From the NCBI GenBank assembly GCA_022071955.1, contig JAJVIM010000022.1:331760-395759 (forward strand): a stretch of 64,000 nt of DNA. Direction: 5' to 3'. Positions 17,273 through 26,111 of the stretch are shown here, piece after piece. The notes under the pieces were generated by a model that was not told the origin of the DNA, ran no database searches, and saw only the letters and a program-made list of their open reading frames with translations. The DNA comes from Anaerolineae bacterium. Lineage in GTDB: Bacteria > Chloroflexota > Anaerolineae > 4572-78 > J111. Each line of letters starts with the position of its first letter. Position 1 is the stretch's first letter. The translations under genes were made by a program, and so were the position numbers.

Positions 17273-18187
17273 ATGTCCGAAATCTTCTCCATCATCCTCA
17301 CCATCATTGCGCCCATCATTCTGGTAGCGGCTGTTGGTATTTTGCTGGACCGAACCAACTCCTCCCTCGACGCCCGCACACTATCACGGGCGATCATTTA
17401 TGCGGCCAGCCCGGCGCTGGCTTTTTACAGCATGGCCAATGCCACGCTGCAAAGCAGCGAAGTTGTCAGCCTGTTTAGTTTTGCAATTTTGCAGGCGTTT
17501 GCCGCCACAGTGGCCGCCTGGCTGATCACCCGCCTGCTCAGGATGGACCGGCTCACCGCCAGCGCGTTTGTGCTGACCGTGGGTTTTATGAATATTGGCA
17601 ATTACGGCATCCCTTTTAACGAGTTTTCTTTTGGCAAACCCGGCCTGGAACGGGCGCTGGTGGTAACCGTTGGCCAGCAGTTTTATGTTTACAGTGTTGG
17701 CGTTTTTGTGGCGTCGTGGGGACAGGCGTCAATCTGGCAATCATTAAAAAATGCGGCGCGGGTGCCCACACCCTACGCCGCGATGGCCGGTTTGTTGGTC
17801 AATTTTAGTGGATTTGAGGTGCCCGAGCTGCTGATGCGGCTGGTGCAGATACTCCAAAGCGCCGCCATCCCGCTGATGCTGTTGCTGCTGGGCGTGCAGA
17901 TTTCCCGGGTAAAATTCAAAGCCGGCAAATGGTCGGTTGTTTTTGGCGCCTCGGCGATGCGGCTGCTCGGCGGGCCGCTGATCGGCATGGCCGTGGCGGC
18001 GATGCTGGGGCTGCAAGGCGTAAGCTGGCAGGTGGCCGCGGTTGAAGGGGCCATGCCCACCGCCGTTGTCACCACCATTTTGGCCACGGAATTTAGAAGC
18101 GATGCCCAGATTGCCAGCAGTGTGGTGCTGGTGTCAACCCTGTTCAGCGTGGTGACTCTCAGTGTGCTGCTGTTGTTTATCCGGTAG
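17273..18187 (+). CDS. AEC-family transporter (auxin efflux carrier type)
   Basis: 304 residues with about ten membrane segments. Two halves, each of roughly five helices, meet around residues 145-160, as in the AEC/bile-acid transporter fold. Features of the family include the N-terminal AVGILLDRTNSSLDARTLSRAI, the FMNIGNYGIPFNEFSFG segment and GAMPTAVVTTILATEF near the end. Such carriers move malate, malonate or other organic acids, or auxin-like compounds; substrate is not decided by sequence. ATG 17273 is chosen over a TTG six bases earlier. It stands alone behind a terminator. Confidence 0.88.
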   Translation: MSEIFSIILTIIAPIILVAAVGILLDRTNSSLDARTLSRAIIYAASPALAFYSMANATLQSSEVVSLFSFAILQAFAATVAAWLITRLLRMDRLTASAFVLTVGFMNIGNYGIPFNEFSFGKPGLERALVVTVGQQFYVYSVGVFVASWGQASIWQSLKNAARVPTPYAAMAGLLVNFSGFEVPELLMRLVQILQSAAIPLMLLLLGVQISRVKFKAGKWSVVFGASAMRLLGGPLIGMAVAAMLGLQGVSWQVAAVEGAMPTAVVTTILATEFRSDAQIASSVVLVSTLFSVVTLSVLLLFIR

Positions 18188-18197
18188 CAGCAAAATT

Positions 18198-18899
18198 TTA
18201 CGCCGGGTTGGGCCGCAGCAGTGGCACTTTGGCCATTACGTAGGCCGCAACCAGCGCCGCCTCGTGCGGCCGGCAGCCGGTAAACCAGGTTGAATAATCT
18301 TCGCCGCTCACCTGAATGGCCACCGCGTTGGTAAACGCCTGCACCGCCGAGATTTTTCGCCCCAACCGAATAAAGGTGAATTGATTGCTGGGTAACACAA
18401 GCCGGTGGGTGGTGCAAAACAGGTTGCCCTCGTCCTGCCACTTTACGCTTTGCAGCGATGCTTTTTGCGTGGGCAGGTACCAGCTTTCTTCGGCCAGCGG
18501 CGCGCCGTGCCCGCGCCGTAACCCGGTAACGTTGACAAAACACTCTTCGCGCAGTTGTTCCAGAATAATCTGGGCCAGCACCGTGCGCACCGGCCGGATA
18601 GCATCCAGATTGCCGGCGGCAATTTCGGCCAGATCGTCATTGGTGTAAACATTGCCGAGCGTAATTTTGAGCGGGTCTGGCGACAGCGCCACATTTTTGA
18701 GCGACTCCCTGGCCAGCGCAAAGTTGCCCTGCCCCAGCTTTTCCACGCCATATTGTCCTTTTTTAAAGAGACCCAACACCGGCTTTTCTTTAAGCGTTAA
18801 ATCACAATTTTGGCAGCGATATTCGCCATTACTTTGCAATGTTACCGGCGCCTGGGCGCACAGCGGACATTCTTTGTATAAAAGCTCCTGGCTCATCAT
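18198..18899 (-). CDS. zinc-ribbon protein with a C-terminal PH-like domain
   Basis: 233 residues. The N-terminus holds a CPLC...CQNC zinc ribbon (residues 10-36), and residues 45-120 resemble a small helical region. The C-terminal half has TTHRLVLPSNQFTFIRLGRKISAVQAFTNAVAIQVSGEDYSTWF, the strand pattern of bacterial pleckstrin-homology-like domains. AGGAGC lies just ahead of the ATG at 18899; a longer reading to 18992 has no RBS. It converges with the AEC transporter gene, whose stop is 10 bp away. Function is unknown. Confidence 0.65.
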   Translation of the reverse strand: MMSQELLYKECPLCAQAPVTLQSNGEYRCQNCDLTLKEKPVLGLFKKGQYGVEKLGQGNFALARESLKNVALSPDPLKITLGNVYTNDDLAEIAAGNLDAIRPVRTVLAQIILEQLREECFVNVTGLRRGHGAPLAEESWYLPTQKASLQSVKWQDEGNLFCTTHRLVLPSNQFTFIRLGRKISAVQAFTNAVAIQVSGEDYSTWFTGCRPHEAALVAAYVMAKVPLLRPNPA

Positions 18900-19207
18900 A
18901 TTGCTCCTGATTTGAAGATGAACATAACGTAGTAAAGCAAGCATACTCAGTGATTCATAATCGCGCAAGAATCTTTTGGCGCGATGAACCACTCTATTTG
19001 TTTGTAGTTGTTGTCACAATTAAAATGGATGTTGTTTAGGCGATTCCGAAAAAATAATTGTCCCAAAAATCTCTATTTCCGGTCATTTGTCATCTGTCAC
19101 TGGTCATTTGCAAGTGACAAATGACAAATGACAAATGACTGTCTACAACAGTTTGGGATGATTTAAATTTTGGAACTGCCTTAATACCAGCAAAAGGTGG
19201 CCTCTCG
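18900..19207. other. intergenic stretch without a gene
   Basis: 308 bp between divergent genes. It contains an AT-rich promoter-like part (about 18960-19060), the TCATTTG inverted repeat described separately, and the leader of the 155-residue membrane protein gene. I see no coding frame, tRNA or other RNA here. Confidence 0.6.
19081..19140. repeat. imperfect palindrome built from the word TCATTTG/CAAATGA
   Basis: Repeats of GTCATTTGTCA on the left (19082-19107) face CAAATGAC repeats on the right (19111-19140). The whole folds on itself with a few mismatches around TTTGCAAG. It is intergenic and low in complexity. Confidence 0.7.
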
Positions 19208-19675
19208 ATGGAAACTGGCGCTACGGTGCATCTGGTTTTAATGATTTTCCTCACCCCTATTGCCTTTGGTGCAATGGGCGCGGTATTAATTTGGTTTTTT
19301 ACCCAAAAGTCAGAGTCGCAGCAGGCAGACCGGATTGAAAAAATCTGGGCGCATCGCGCCGATTGGAGCGAGCCGGTCTGTCGCCGGTTGATCAACAGCG
19401 ATATTGCCGCCGGCATGTCGCCGGAGATGGTCCGGCTGGCCTGGGGCGAACCGGCGCGCATCGAAACGCCTTCGGATGAGGCGCAAACGTGGGTGTACCA
19501 GACCCGTCAATCCGTGAGCCGGGTTTCATTTGCCGGCGAGGTTGTTACTGCCGTGGAGGGCGCCGCGCCAACCGCCGCCAAAAATAACACGGTTTGGGTG
19601 TACATTGCCATGCTGTTTGCACTGGCGTTTGTGGTATCGGTGATCACCCTGGTTGTGATTTTTTGGGTCAGGTAG
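19208..19675 (+). CDS. two-helix membrane protein of unknown function
   Basis: 155 residues. One helix lies at the N-terminus (about 8-30) and another at the C-terminus (about 128-152), with a cytoplasmic or extracytoplasmic loop between. The loop contains NSDIAAGMSPEMVRLAWGEPARIE, which resembles the GMTxxxVxxxxGxP segment of SmpA/BamE-type folds, although the length is short and the match is only by eye. ATG 19208 follows the word GGTGGCCTCTCG, with no clear RBS. The stop converges with the Lrp gene, overlapping by 8 bp. No function assigned. Confidence 0.6.
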   Translation: METGATVHLVLMIFLTPIAFGAMGAVLIWFFTQKSESQQADRIEKIWAHRADWSEPVCRRLINSDIAAGMSPEMVRLAWGEPARIETPSDEAQTWVYQTRQSVSRVSFAGEVVTAVEGAAPTAAKNNTVWVYIAMLFALAFVVSVITLVVIFWVR

Positions 19676-20153
19676 TCTCTGTCGGTTCCGGCAGGCAAAT
19701 ACTGCCCAGCCCAAACGGTTTTTCCCAGCGCCGCAGCACCAGCGTTGAATTGGTGCTTTTGTGCGCCGGCAAGGCGCTTAACTTGTTGTATAAAATATCG
19801 CGCAAATGGGCCACATCCCGCGCCCACACCCGCACGTGCGCGTCAAAATCACCGGTAATATTCACTACTTCCACAACCTCGTCCCACTCCAGCAACTGTT
19901 CCACAAACTGGGTAAAATCGTACCCCTGGTCAACTTTTAGCTGGACAATGCACAGAATGCCCTGCCCCAACGCCACCGGATTCAACAGCACCCGGTAGCC
20001 CTCGATCACGCCGGCCTCCTCCATACGCAGAATCCGGTCTCGCACGCGGGTATGGCCCACGCCGAGCTGCTTGGCAATGCTCACGTTTGAGGCCCGGCCA
20101 TCGTGCTGTAAAATGTGAAGAATCTGTCTATCCAGGTCGTCTAGCTGGTACAC
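19668..20153 (-). CDS. Lrp/AsnC-family transcriptional regulator
   Basis: 161 residues. The N-terminal helix-turn-helix has LDDLDRQILHILQHDGRASNVSIAKQLGVGHTRVRDRILRM. The C-terminal RAM domain has the ligand and oligomer interface LLEWDEVVEVVNITGDFDAHVRVWA. This family senses amino acids and often controls the divergent gene. The GTG start at 20153 is chosen because AGGAG lies 7 nt before it, while the longer ATG frame at 20198 starts within the palindrome upstream and lacks an RBS. It faces a lysine 2,3-aminomutase-type gene, with an inverted repeat between them, so lysine or a related amino acid is the likely effector. Confidence 0.92.
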   Translation of the reverse strand: MYQLDDLDRQILHILQHDGRASNVSIAKQLGVGHTRVRDRILRMEEAGVIEGYRVLLNPVALGQGILCIVQLKVDQGYDFTQFVEQLLEWDEVVEVVNITGDFDAHVRVWARDVAHLRDILYNKLSALPAHKSTNSTLVLRRWEKPFGLGSICLPEPTETT

Positions 20154-20173
20154 CGCACATCTCCTAATAAGTT

Positions 20174-20189
20174 TGTGCAAAAATGCACA
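20174..20189. promoter_or_regulatory. candidate Lrp operator
   Basis: TGTGCA-AAAA-TGCACA, a perfect 6-4-6 inverted repeat centred between the Lrp start (20153) and the kamA-like start (20327). Lrp/AsnC proteins bind pseudo-palindromes of about this size with an AT-rich core. Its position 21 bp from the lrp start suggests autoregulation. Confidence 0.6.
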
Positions 20190-20217
20190 CTTAAACAAAA
20201 TTATTGGTTAGTTTTAA

Positions 20218-20245
20218 TTGATTTTGCACTAAATTTTGATATAAT
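20218..20245 (+). promoter_or_regulatory. candidate promoter of the kamA-like gene
   Basis: TTGATT (20218-20223) and TATAAT (20240-20245) are 16 bp apart. Transcription would start near 20252, 75 bp before the ATG at 20327. The Lrp-type palindrome lies 28 bp upstream of the -35. Confidence 0.55.
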
Positions 20246-20326
20246 ATGCCGATGTCACAAAGATTTATCATTAGTGCAGGCCAATACACTGATTTTGCCA
20301 TAGTTCAGGCAGAAAGGAAAAAGCCG

Positions 20327-21709
20327 ATGTCAAAATTGAGTAGAGATTGGGTGCTGGGCAGCACCCCGCGCGCCCCAATTTGGGCCGATGTGCCCGCTGA
20401 AAAGTGGAACGACTGGCGCTGGCAGTTAAGTCATCGCGTCAATGATTTGGAAGTGCTGGAAACGTTCATCAACCTGACCCCGGAAGAAATTGAGGGCGTG
20501 TCTGCGGAAGACAAATTCAGGCTCGATATTACGCCCTATTTTGCCAGCCTGATTGACCCCAACGACCCCATGTGCCCGGTGCGGCAGCAGGTGATCCCCA
20601 AAGGGCGCGAATTAAAAGCCTTTGAAAGTATGATGGAAGACAGCCTGGCCGAAGATCGCCACAGCCCGGTGCCGGGGCTGGTGCATCGCTACCCGGACCG
20701 GGTGTTGATGCTGGTAACAACTCAATGCGCCAGTTATTGCCGCTACTGCACCCGCAGCCGGATTGTCGGCGACAGCGCGGCCACCTTCAGCAAGGCCGAG
20801 TTTCAGTTGCAACTGGATTATTTGCGCAAAACCCCACAGGTGCGCGATGTGCTGCTCTCCGGCGGCGACGCGCTCACAATGTCGCCGCGGATGCTGGATT
20901 ATCTGCTGAGCGAACTGCACCAAATTGAGCACATCGAGATTATCCGCATTGGCAGCCGGGTGCCGGTATTTATGCCGCAGCGCGTTACCGACGAACTGTG
21001 CGATATGCTGGCCCAATATCACCCGCTGTGGATTAATATTCACGTTAACCACCCCAAAGAAATCACCCCGGAACTGTACCGCGCCTGCGAGAAGCTGAGC
21101 CAAGCCGGTATCCCGCTGGGCAACCAGAGCGTGCTGCTGGCCGGCATTAATGACTCGGTGCATATCCAGCGCGAACTGGTTCACGGGCTGGTGCAGATGC
21201 GGGTGCGCCCGTACTACCTGTACCAGTGCGATTTGGTGGAAGGCGCCGGGCATTTCCGCACCAGCGTCAGTAAAGGCATTGAAATTATCGAAGGGCTGCG
21301 CGGCCACACCTCGGGCTACGCGGTGCCCACATACGTGGTCGATGCGCCGGGCGGCGGCGGTAAAATCCCGGTGGGGCCGCAGTACGTTATTTCGCAGGCG
21401 CCGGGCAAAGTGGTGCTGCGTAATTTTGAGGGCTACATTACCACCTACACCGAAGCCGGCGATTACGACCCCACCGCTATCCGTGCCTGGGAAGCCAGGG
21501 TTGAAAAACGGTCAGAACCGGGGCAAGAGGGCGTGCTGAGCCTGCTGGAAGGTAAAGAATTGAGCATTAAACCGGAGGGGTTTGACAGCACCCACAAACG
21601 CGGCGGCAGCGAGCACCGGCTCAACCGCGATGAAAGCAAGTGGACACCCTATCACGCCGGCGCGGACGAAACCGCCATTCCACTGACCGCTTCGGAAAAA
21701 ACAGAGTAG
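20327..21709 (+). CDS. kamA: KamA-family radical SAM aminomutase (lysine 2,3-aminomutase type)
   Basis: 460 residues. The iron-sulfur motif CASYCRYC places cysteines at 134, 138 and 141. DVLLSGGDALTMSPRML is the SAM-binding segment. DAPGGGGKIPVGPQYV holds the pyridoxal-phosphate lysine (about 347). This matches lysine 2,3-aminomutase, which interconverts L-lysine and beta-lysine by a radical mechanism; glutamate 2,3-aminomutase has the same motifs, so the substrate is not settled. ATG 20327 follows AAAGGA and is preferred to 20246, which lies on the -10 box. It is divergent from the Lrp-type regulator, suggesting amino-acid control. Confidence 0.88.
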   Translation: MSKLSRDWVLGSTPRAPIWADVPAEKWNDWRWQLSHRVNDLEVLETFINLTPEEIEGVSAEDKFRLDITPYFASLIDPNDPMCPVRQQVIPKGRELKAFESMMEDSLAEDRHSPVPGLVHRYPDRVLMLVTTQCASYCRYCTRSRIVGDSAATFSKAEFQLQLDYLRKTPQVRDVLLSGGDALTMSPRMLDYLLSELHQIEHIEIIRIGSRVPVFMPQRVTDELCDMLAQYHPLWINIHVNHPKEITPELYRACEKLSQAGIPLGNQSVLLAGINDSVHIQRELVHGLVQMRVRPYYLYQCDLVEGAGHFRTSVSKGIEIIEGLRGHTSGYAVPTYVVDAPGGGGKIPVGPQYVISQAPGKVVLRNFEGYITTYTEAGDYDPTAIRAWEARVEKRSEPGQEGVLSLLEGKELSIKPEGFDSTHKRGGSEHRLNRDESKWTPYHAGADETAIPLTASEKTE

Positions 21710-21761
21710 CGTGACTGGCGGGCGGCAAGCCCGACCTGCTGCTGTACCCAAAAAAATACGA

Positions 21762-21800
21762 CGAAGGGGCGGGCGGCTTTGCCGCCCGCCCCTTCGTTTT
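21762..21800 (+). terminator. long GC hairpin with T run
   Basis: CGAAGGGGCGGGCGGC (21762-21777) and its perfect complement (21781-21796) enclose TTT, followed by TTTT. It ends the kamA-like transcript. Because its sequence resembles the host's GC palindromes, it may also be a repeat family member. Beyond it (21804-21842) is the G/C-run word CCCCCTTCCC...GGGAAGGGGG-type repeat seen again near 53190. Confidence 0.75.
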
Positions 21801-21854
21801 CAGAAGCCCCCTTCCCTGAGGAAGGGGGTAGGGGGGATGGGGGAGCAGTTACGA

Positions 21855-24179
21855 TTATTCAGCTTTGCTGATCAACTTTGCCAGCGCGCCGCTGTCGGCA
21901 TCAACCAGTTCCTTGATGCGGCTACTGTTGACCCCAGCCACAATAATGTGGCCAATCTCGGTGTGTACCTCTTCAAAAACGCCCATTTTGGCCATACTTT
22001 CAGTTTGGCGCAGGTTGGCCTCGTTGGGGCTAACGTAATGCACCGACGCAATCCGGTAGCGGTGGATCAAAAACAGTTGCAGCAAAGTCATAAACCGCTT
22101 GCGCAGAAAACTTTCTTCAAACGTATTCTGGTCGCGCACCGACAGGATAGCCCGGTCGCGGCGGTCCTGAATGACGGCAAAAACAACGTTGGCCAGCTTG
22201 TTTTTTGCCTCATCCAAAACCTGCAATTCCAGTAATTCCGAGGCGGCGGCATGGGGCCGCAGCTTCACCCGCAGCGAGGCGGCCACCTGGTAATGTTTGG
22301 CCCACTGCTCCAGCCAGCTTTCCAGCAGTTTGGGCGGAACTTCGGTTTGAACCAGGTGCTGCACCTGGGTTGAGCCTTTGCCCATCGCCTTGGTGGTGGC
22401 GGTGCGCCCCGACGAAGCCGCAAGCGCGCCATCCAGCCGCGCGCCGCCCACCAGCGTTTGCGGCGTTTTGTAGGGCGAGTCCAGCAGGCGGATTTTGCGC
22501 TGAAGCTGGGCCAGCGCCAGCATCCCGTTTTGCAGAATACCCGTGGCAAAATCCTCGGCGGCCACGCCATCAATTTGATGCCCACCGTAGGTAACAAAGT
22601 TAAAAACAAAGCCGAGCTTGCCCAGTTCGCCGGGGAACTGGCGCATTTGGTCATCGGTCATGCCGGTGGTATCCCAGTTAAACGACGGCGACAGGTTGTA
22701 GGCCAGCATTTTGTCGGGGTAAACCGCGTGAATGGCGTCGGCGAATTCTTTGGCGTCGGCCAGGTCCGCGGTTTTGGTTTCCATCCACAAAATATCGGCA
22801 AACGGGGCTACCGCCAGCGATTTGGCAATGGCGTATTTAATGCCGCCCCGCACCTGGTAGTAGCCTTCTGGCGTGCGGGCCAGCTCGCTGCTCCACACCG
22901 CGTCAATACCCATCGAGCGCGCCCTGTCTCGCGCTTCGCCCAATGAGGCGGTGGCGGCAAACTCAAGCCACTCAGGGAGGCTCATTTCAAATTTCACGCC
23001 TTCTTCCGCGTGAAAACGCATCCGGTCGGCCACGGCTTCGCCATAAGTAACAACGCCGGCTACGGTTTCCCACAGCTTAACAAATTTTGACAGGATAACA
23101 TTAAGTCCCTGTTCAATTTCTGCCTCTGAGGTAGTGTTTTGCAGCGCCGCCGCTTTTTCGTCGATGGTTGCCAGCAGGCCAACTCTTTCCAGCCAGATAT
23201 AAACCGAGTCGTATTCGGCCGGCGGAATGTTATAGAGCAGGTGCCCGTTAATTTCTGCCACACCGCGGTCATAAAAGCGTTTCATAATGGCCAGGGTGCA
23301 GTTTTTGTAGCTGGGGATATTGAGATTGGTTGACCCCAAAATAAAGGGATGGTCGCGCTCATCGGTGTTAGACTCCAGCAGGTTGGCGGCTTCGGCGTCG
23401 GTGCGAGCCACAATGATACCCGGCACCTGCATAATATCGAGCTGGAAGCGGGCCGTGTTGAGCCGCTTGATCTGCTCATCAACCGGTACCAGCACTTTGC
23501 CGCCCTGGTGGCCGCATTTTTTGGTGCCCGGCTTTTGGTCCTCAATGTGGTAGCCGGTAACGCCCACTTCTACAAAACGCCGAATCAGGTTGCGCACGTG
23601 GGCGTCGCCGCCGTGGCCGGTATCGGCGTCGGCCACAATAAACGGGCGGTAATCGACAATGGGCGTTAGCCGGCGCTGCTCGGCGGTCATTCTGGCGCGG
23701 GCAAACTGCTGGTTTTTATCGGCGGCCAGCAGCGCCCGTACCAGGGCGGCGGCTTCGTCGGGTACCTGGCTCAGCGGATAGCTGGCCAAATCCGCGCCGG
23801 GGTCTTCGGTGGTGGAGCCTTTGGCCGAGGTGGCCCAGCCGCCCAGGTAGATGCCTTTAATGCCCATTCGCTTCATGGTGACCGCCTGCCCCGGCGAGTA
23901 GGGGCCAAACGTGGTGATCGATTCGCCGCGGGCAAACAGGTCGCGCAGCAGCTCGTAAAACTCGCCGGCGGCATTTTGGGCCACGGTGTATTCCTGCCGA
24001 ATGGTGCCGCGCTGCTCTGCCACCTGCCGCGCAGAATAGAGGCGGGTGATTTCTTTAAAGCGAGGCGTGGCAAACCAGGCTCTGGTTTCGGCTACCTCTC
24101 GTTCAAAAGCGGCCATCTCGTCATTATCATTCTGCGGCGATACGTTTTTAACCAATAATTCTTTTTCCAACAGAGCCAT
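21855..24179 (-). CDS. aceA: isocitrate lyase, long ICL2-type
   Basis: 774 residues. It cleaves isocitrate to glyoxylate and succinate in the glyoxylate bypass. The catalytic cysteine lies in KKCGHQGGKVLVP, preceded by DADTGHGGDAHVRNLIRRFVEVG. The C-terminal region (about 600-774, with VRDQNTFEESFLRKRF and RYRIASVHYVSPNEANL) resembles that of mycobacterial ICL2, in which the extra domain binds acetyl-CoA and activates the enzyme. The size is close to the usual 760-770 of that type. GGAGG precedes the ATG at 24179. The malate synthase gene lies 115 bp upstream on the same strand, so the two may share a promoter. Confidence 0.95.
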   Translation of the reverse strand: MALLEKELLVKNVSPQNDNDEMAAFEREVAETRAWFATPRFKEITRLYSARQVAEQRGTIRQEYTVAQNAAGEFYELLRDLFARGESITTFGPYSPGQAVTMKRMGIKGIYLGGWATSAKGSTTEDPGADLASYPLSQVPDEAAALVRALLAADKNQQFARARMTAEQRRLTPIVDYRPFIVADADTGHGGDAHVRNLIRRFVEVGVTGYHIEDQKPGTKKCGHQGGKVLVPVDEQIKRLNTARFQLDIMQVPGIIVARTDAEAANLLESNTDERDHPFILGSTNLNIPSYKNCTLAIMKRFYDRGVAEINGHLLYNIPPAEYDSVYIWLERVGLLATIDEKAAALQNTTSEAEIEQGLNVILSKFVKLWETVAGVVTYGEAVADRMRFHAEEGVKFEMSLPEWLEFAATASLGEARDRARSMGIDAVWSSELARTPEGYYQVRGGIKYAIAKSLAVAPFADILWMETKTADLADAKEFADAIHAVYPDKMLAYNLSPSFNWDTTGMTDDQMRQFPGELGKLGFVFNFVTYGGHQIDGVAAEDFATGILQNGMLALAQLQRKIRLLDSPYKTPQTLVGGARLDGALAASSGRTATTKAMGKGSTQVQHLVQTEVPPKLLESWLEQWAKHYQVAASLRVKLRPHAAASELLELQVLDEAKNKLANVVFAVIQDRRDRAILSVRDQNTFEESFLRKRFMTLLQLFLIHRYRIASVHYVSPNEANLRQTESMAKMGVFEEVHTEIGHIIVAGVNSSRIKELVDADSGALAKLISKAE

Positions 24180-24188
24180 AGTTTCCTC

Positions 24189-24229
24189 CAATTATCAATT
24201 ACCAATTGCCAATTATCAATGACCAATTG
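24189..24229. repeat. low-complexity repeat of the word CAATTACCAATTG
   Basis: Overlapping copies of CAATTATCAATTACCAATTG-like words fill the gap between the isocitrate lyase start and the malate synthase stop. The segment has dyad character because AATT is its own complement. It looks like an accidental or replication-slippage repeat and not a terminator. Confidence 0.6.
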
Positions 24230-24293
24230 CGAATGCTGAATTGTTGACCACTTGCCACTCGCCGCTCATCAAGCTGCGTAACCTGCTCTTTGC

Positions 24294-25916
24294 TCAATCA
24301 ATTTCCTGATAGGCCAGCAGCGTCAGGAACGGCACAAAGTCATCGCTGGCGGTGAGCCGGTCAAACAGTTGCGCGGCTTTTTCATACGTGCCGGAAGCAA
24401 AGGTCTGCTCGCCAACAATGTCTTTGACTTTTTGCAGCTCTTCGGCCAGCATTTGCCGGAACAACTCCAGCGTGATGGTGCGGCCGTCATCGAGCTTGCC
24501 TTTGGAGCTGCGTATCCACTGCCACAACTGCGCCCGCGAAATTTCGGCGGTGGCGGCGTCTTCCATCAGGTTAAAAATGGGCACGCAGCCGTTGCCGGCC
24601 AGCCACGACCCCAAATATTGCAGCCCAACATTGATGTTAGTGCGCACGCCGGCCTCGGTAATGGGCGCTTCCGGGCCAAAGGCCAGCAGATCGGCAGCGG
24701 TTACATTCACGTCGTCGCGCTTGCGGTGAATCTGGTTGGGTTCCGGCATCACCGCGTCAAAGGCATCACGGGCAATTTGCACCAGGCCGGGGTGGGCCAC
24801 CCAGGTGCCATCGTGGCCGTCGGTGGCTTCGCGCACTTTGTCGTCGCGCACTTTGCCCAGCGCGATTTCGTTGGCGGCGGGGTCGTCTTTAATGGGGATT
24901 TGCGCGGCCATACCGCCCATCGCGTGCGCGTTGCGGCGGTGGCAGGTTTTGATGGCCAGCAGCGAATAGGAACGCATAAAATGGGTGGTCATGGTTACCC
25001 GCGCCCGGTCGGCCAGACAGAAATCTTTATCGTTGCGGAATTTTTTGATGCAACTAAAAATGTAATCCCAGCGACCGCAATTTAGCCCGGCGGAATGCTC
25101 GCGCAGTTCGTACAAAATTTCGTCCATTTCAAAGGCAGCCAGAATGGTTTCAATGAGGACGGTGGCTTTGATGGTGCCCTGGGGAATGCCCAGCTCGTTT
25201 TGAGCCAGCACAAACACATCGTTCCACAGGCGGGCTTCCAGATGGCTTTCAAGTTTGGGCAGGTAAAAATAGGGGCCGGTGCCGTGCGCCAGCGCCGGGC
25301 GGACGTTGTGGAAAAAGTACAGCCCAAAATCAAACAGGCTGCCCGACATAGGCCGGCCATCGACCAAAACGTGTTTTTCATCGAGGTGCCAGCCGCGCGG
25401 GCGGACAAACAATACCGCCGTTTCCGGGTTGAGCCGATACTGCTTGCCCACCGGCGTGACCAGCTCGATGGTGCGGTTGACGGCGTCGCGCAGGTTGAGC
25501 TGGCCGTCGATGGAATTGAACCAGGTGGGCGTGTTGGCGTCCTCAAAATCGGCCATAAAAACTTTTGCACCGGAATTGAGCGCGTTGATGATCATTTTGC
25601 GGTCAACCGGGCCGGTAATTTCGGTGCGGCGGTCCTGCAAATCGGCGGGGGTGGGGGCAATGGTCCAGTTACCGTTGCGTACCGCGGCGGTTTCCGGCAG
25701 AAAATCGGGTTTTTCGCCGGCATCCAGCCGGGCCTGCCGTTCTAACCGTTTTTGCAGCAACGCGGCCCGGGTGTCACGAAAGGTGCGCTCTAATTTGGCC
25801 ACAAAAGCCATCGCTTCCGGGGTGAGGATTTGGGCAAACTCCGGGGTAACCGGCCCCAAAATTTCTACGCCGGCGGGCAGGTTTATTGAAACATTACCAG
25901 TTGTTGGAACACTCAT
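24294..25916 (-). CDS. aceB: malate synthase A
   Basis: 540 residues. It condenses glyoxylate with acetyl-CoA to malate, the second step of the bypass. The family signature GLNCGRWDYIFSCIKKF is present, together with MADFEDANTPTWFN and the PRGWHLDEKH segment; the catalytic base Asp lies in the C-terminal helical region. The length matches the A type (about 530), not the G type. AAGGAAGGA lies just before the ATG at 25916. The upstream region holds a 16-bp palindrome and a divergent YcxB-like gene and regulator. It is the first gene of a likely aceB-aceA unit. Confidence 0.96.
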   Translation of the reverse strand: MSVPTTGNVSINLPAGVEILGPVTPEFAQILTPEAMAFVAKLERTFRDTRAALLQKRLERQARLDAGEKPDFLPETAAVRNGNWTIAPTPADLQDRRTEITGPVDRKMIINALNSGAKVFMADFEDANTPTWFNSIDGQLNLRDAVNRTIELVTPVGKQYRLNPETAVLFVRPRGWHLDEKHVLVDGRPMSGSLFDFGLYFFHNVRPALAHGTGPYFYLPKLESHLEARLWNDVFVLAQNELGIPQGTIKATVLIETILAAFEMDEILYELREHSAGLNCGRWDYIFSCIKKFRNDKDFCLADRARVTMTTHFMRSYSLLAIKTCHRRNAHAMGGMAAQIPIKDDPAANEIALGKVRDDKVREATDGHDGTWVAHPGLVQIARDAFDAVMPEPNQIHRKRDDVNVTAADLLAFGPEAPITEAGVRTNINVGLQYLGSWLAGNGCVPIFNLMEDAATAEISRAQLWQWIRSSKGKLDDGRTITLELFRQMLAEELQKVKDIVGEQTFASGTYEKAAQLFDRLTASDDFVPFLTLLAYQEID

Positions 25917-25971
25917 TGTCCTTCCTTTCTAAAAATGATTCGACCAGCTATTTAATTAAAAACTCAACAAC

Positions 25972-25987
25972 TAGCGAATTTTCGCTA
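25972..25987. promoter_or_regulatory. candidate operator between aceB and the YcxB-like gene
   Basis: TAGCGA-ATTT-TCGCTA is a perfect 6-4-6 inverted repeat 55 bp upstream of the aceB start. It is the only clear palindrome in this divergent region and is near the RamB/ScfR-like regulator gene, which could bind it. Confidence 0.5.
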
Positions 25988-26111
25988 ATTATATCTATTT
26001 TTCTAACTGATGTCATCCCCCGTTCGGGGGAAATTGCGCTGAATTTTCTGCCATTTACAGATGTTGTGGTAAAATGTGTCTTCAATTTAAACCAGCGAGG
26101 TCGCCCGGAAT

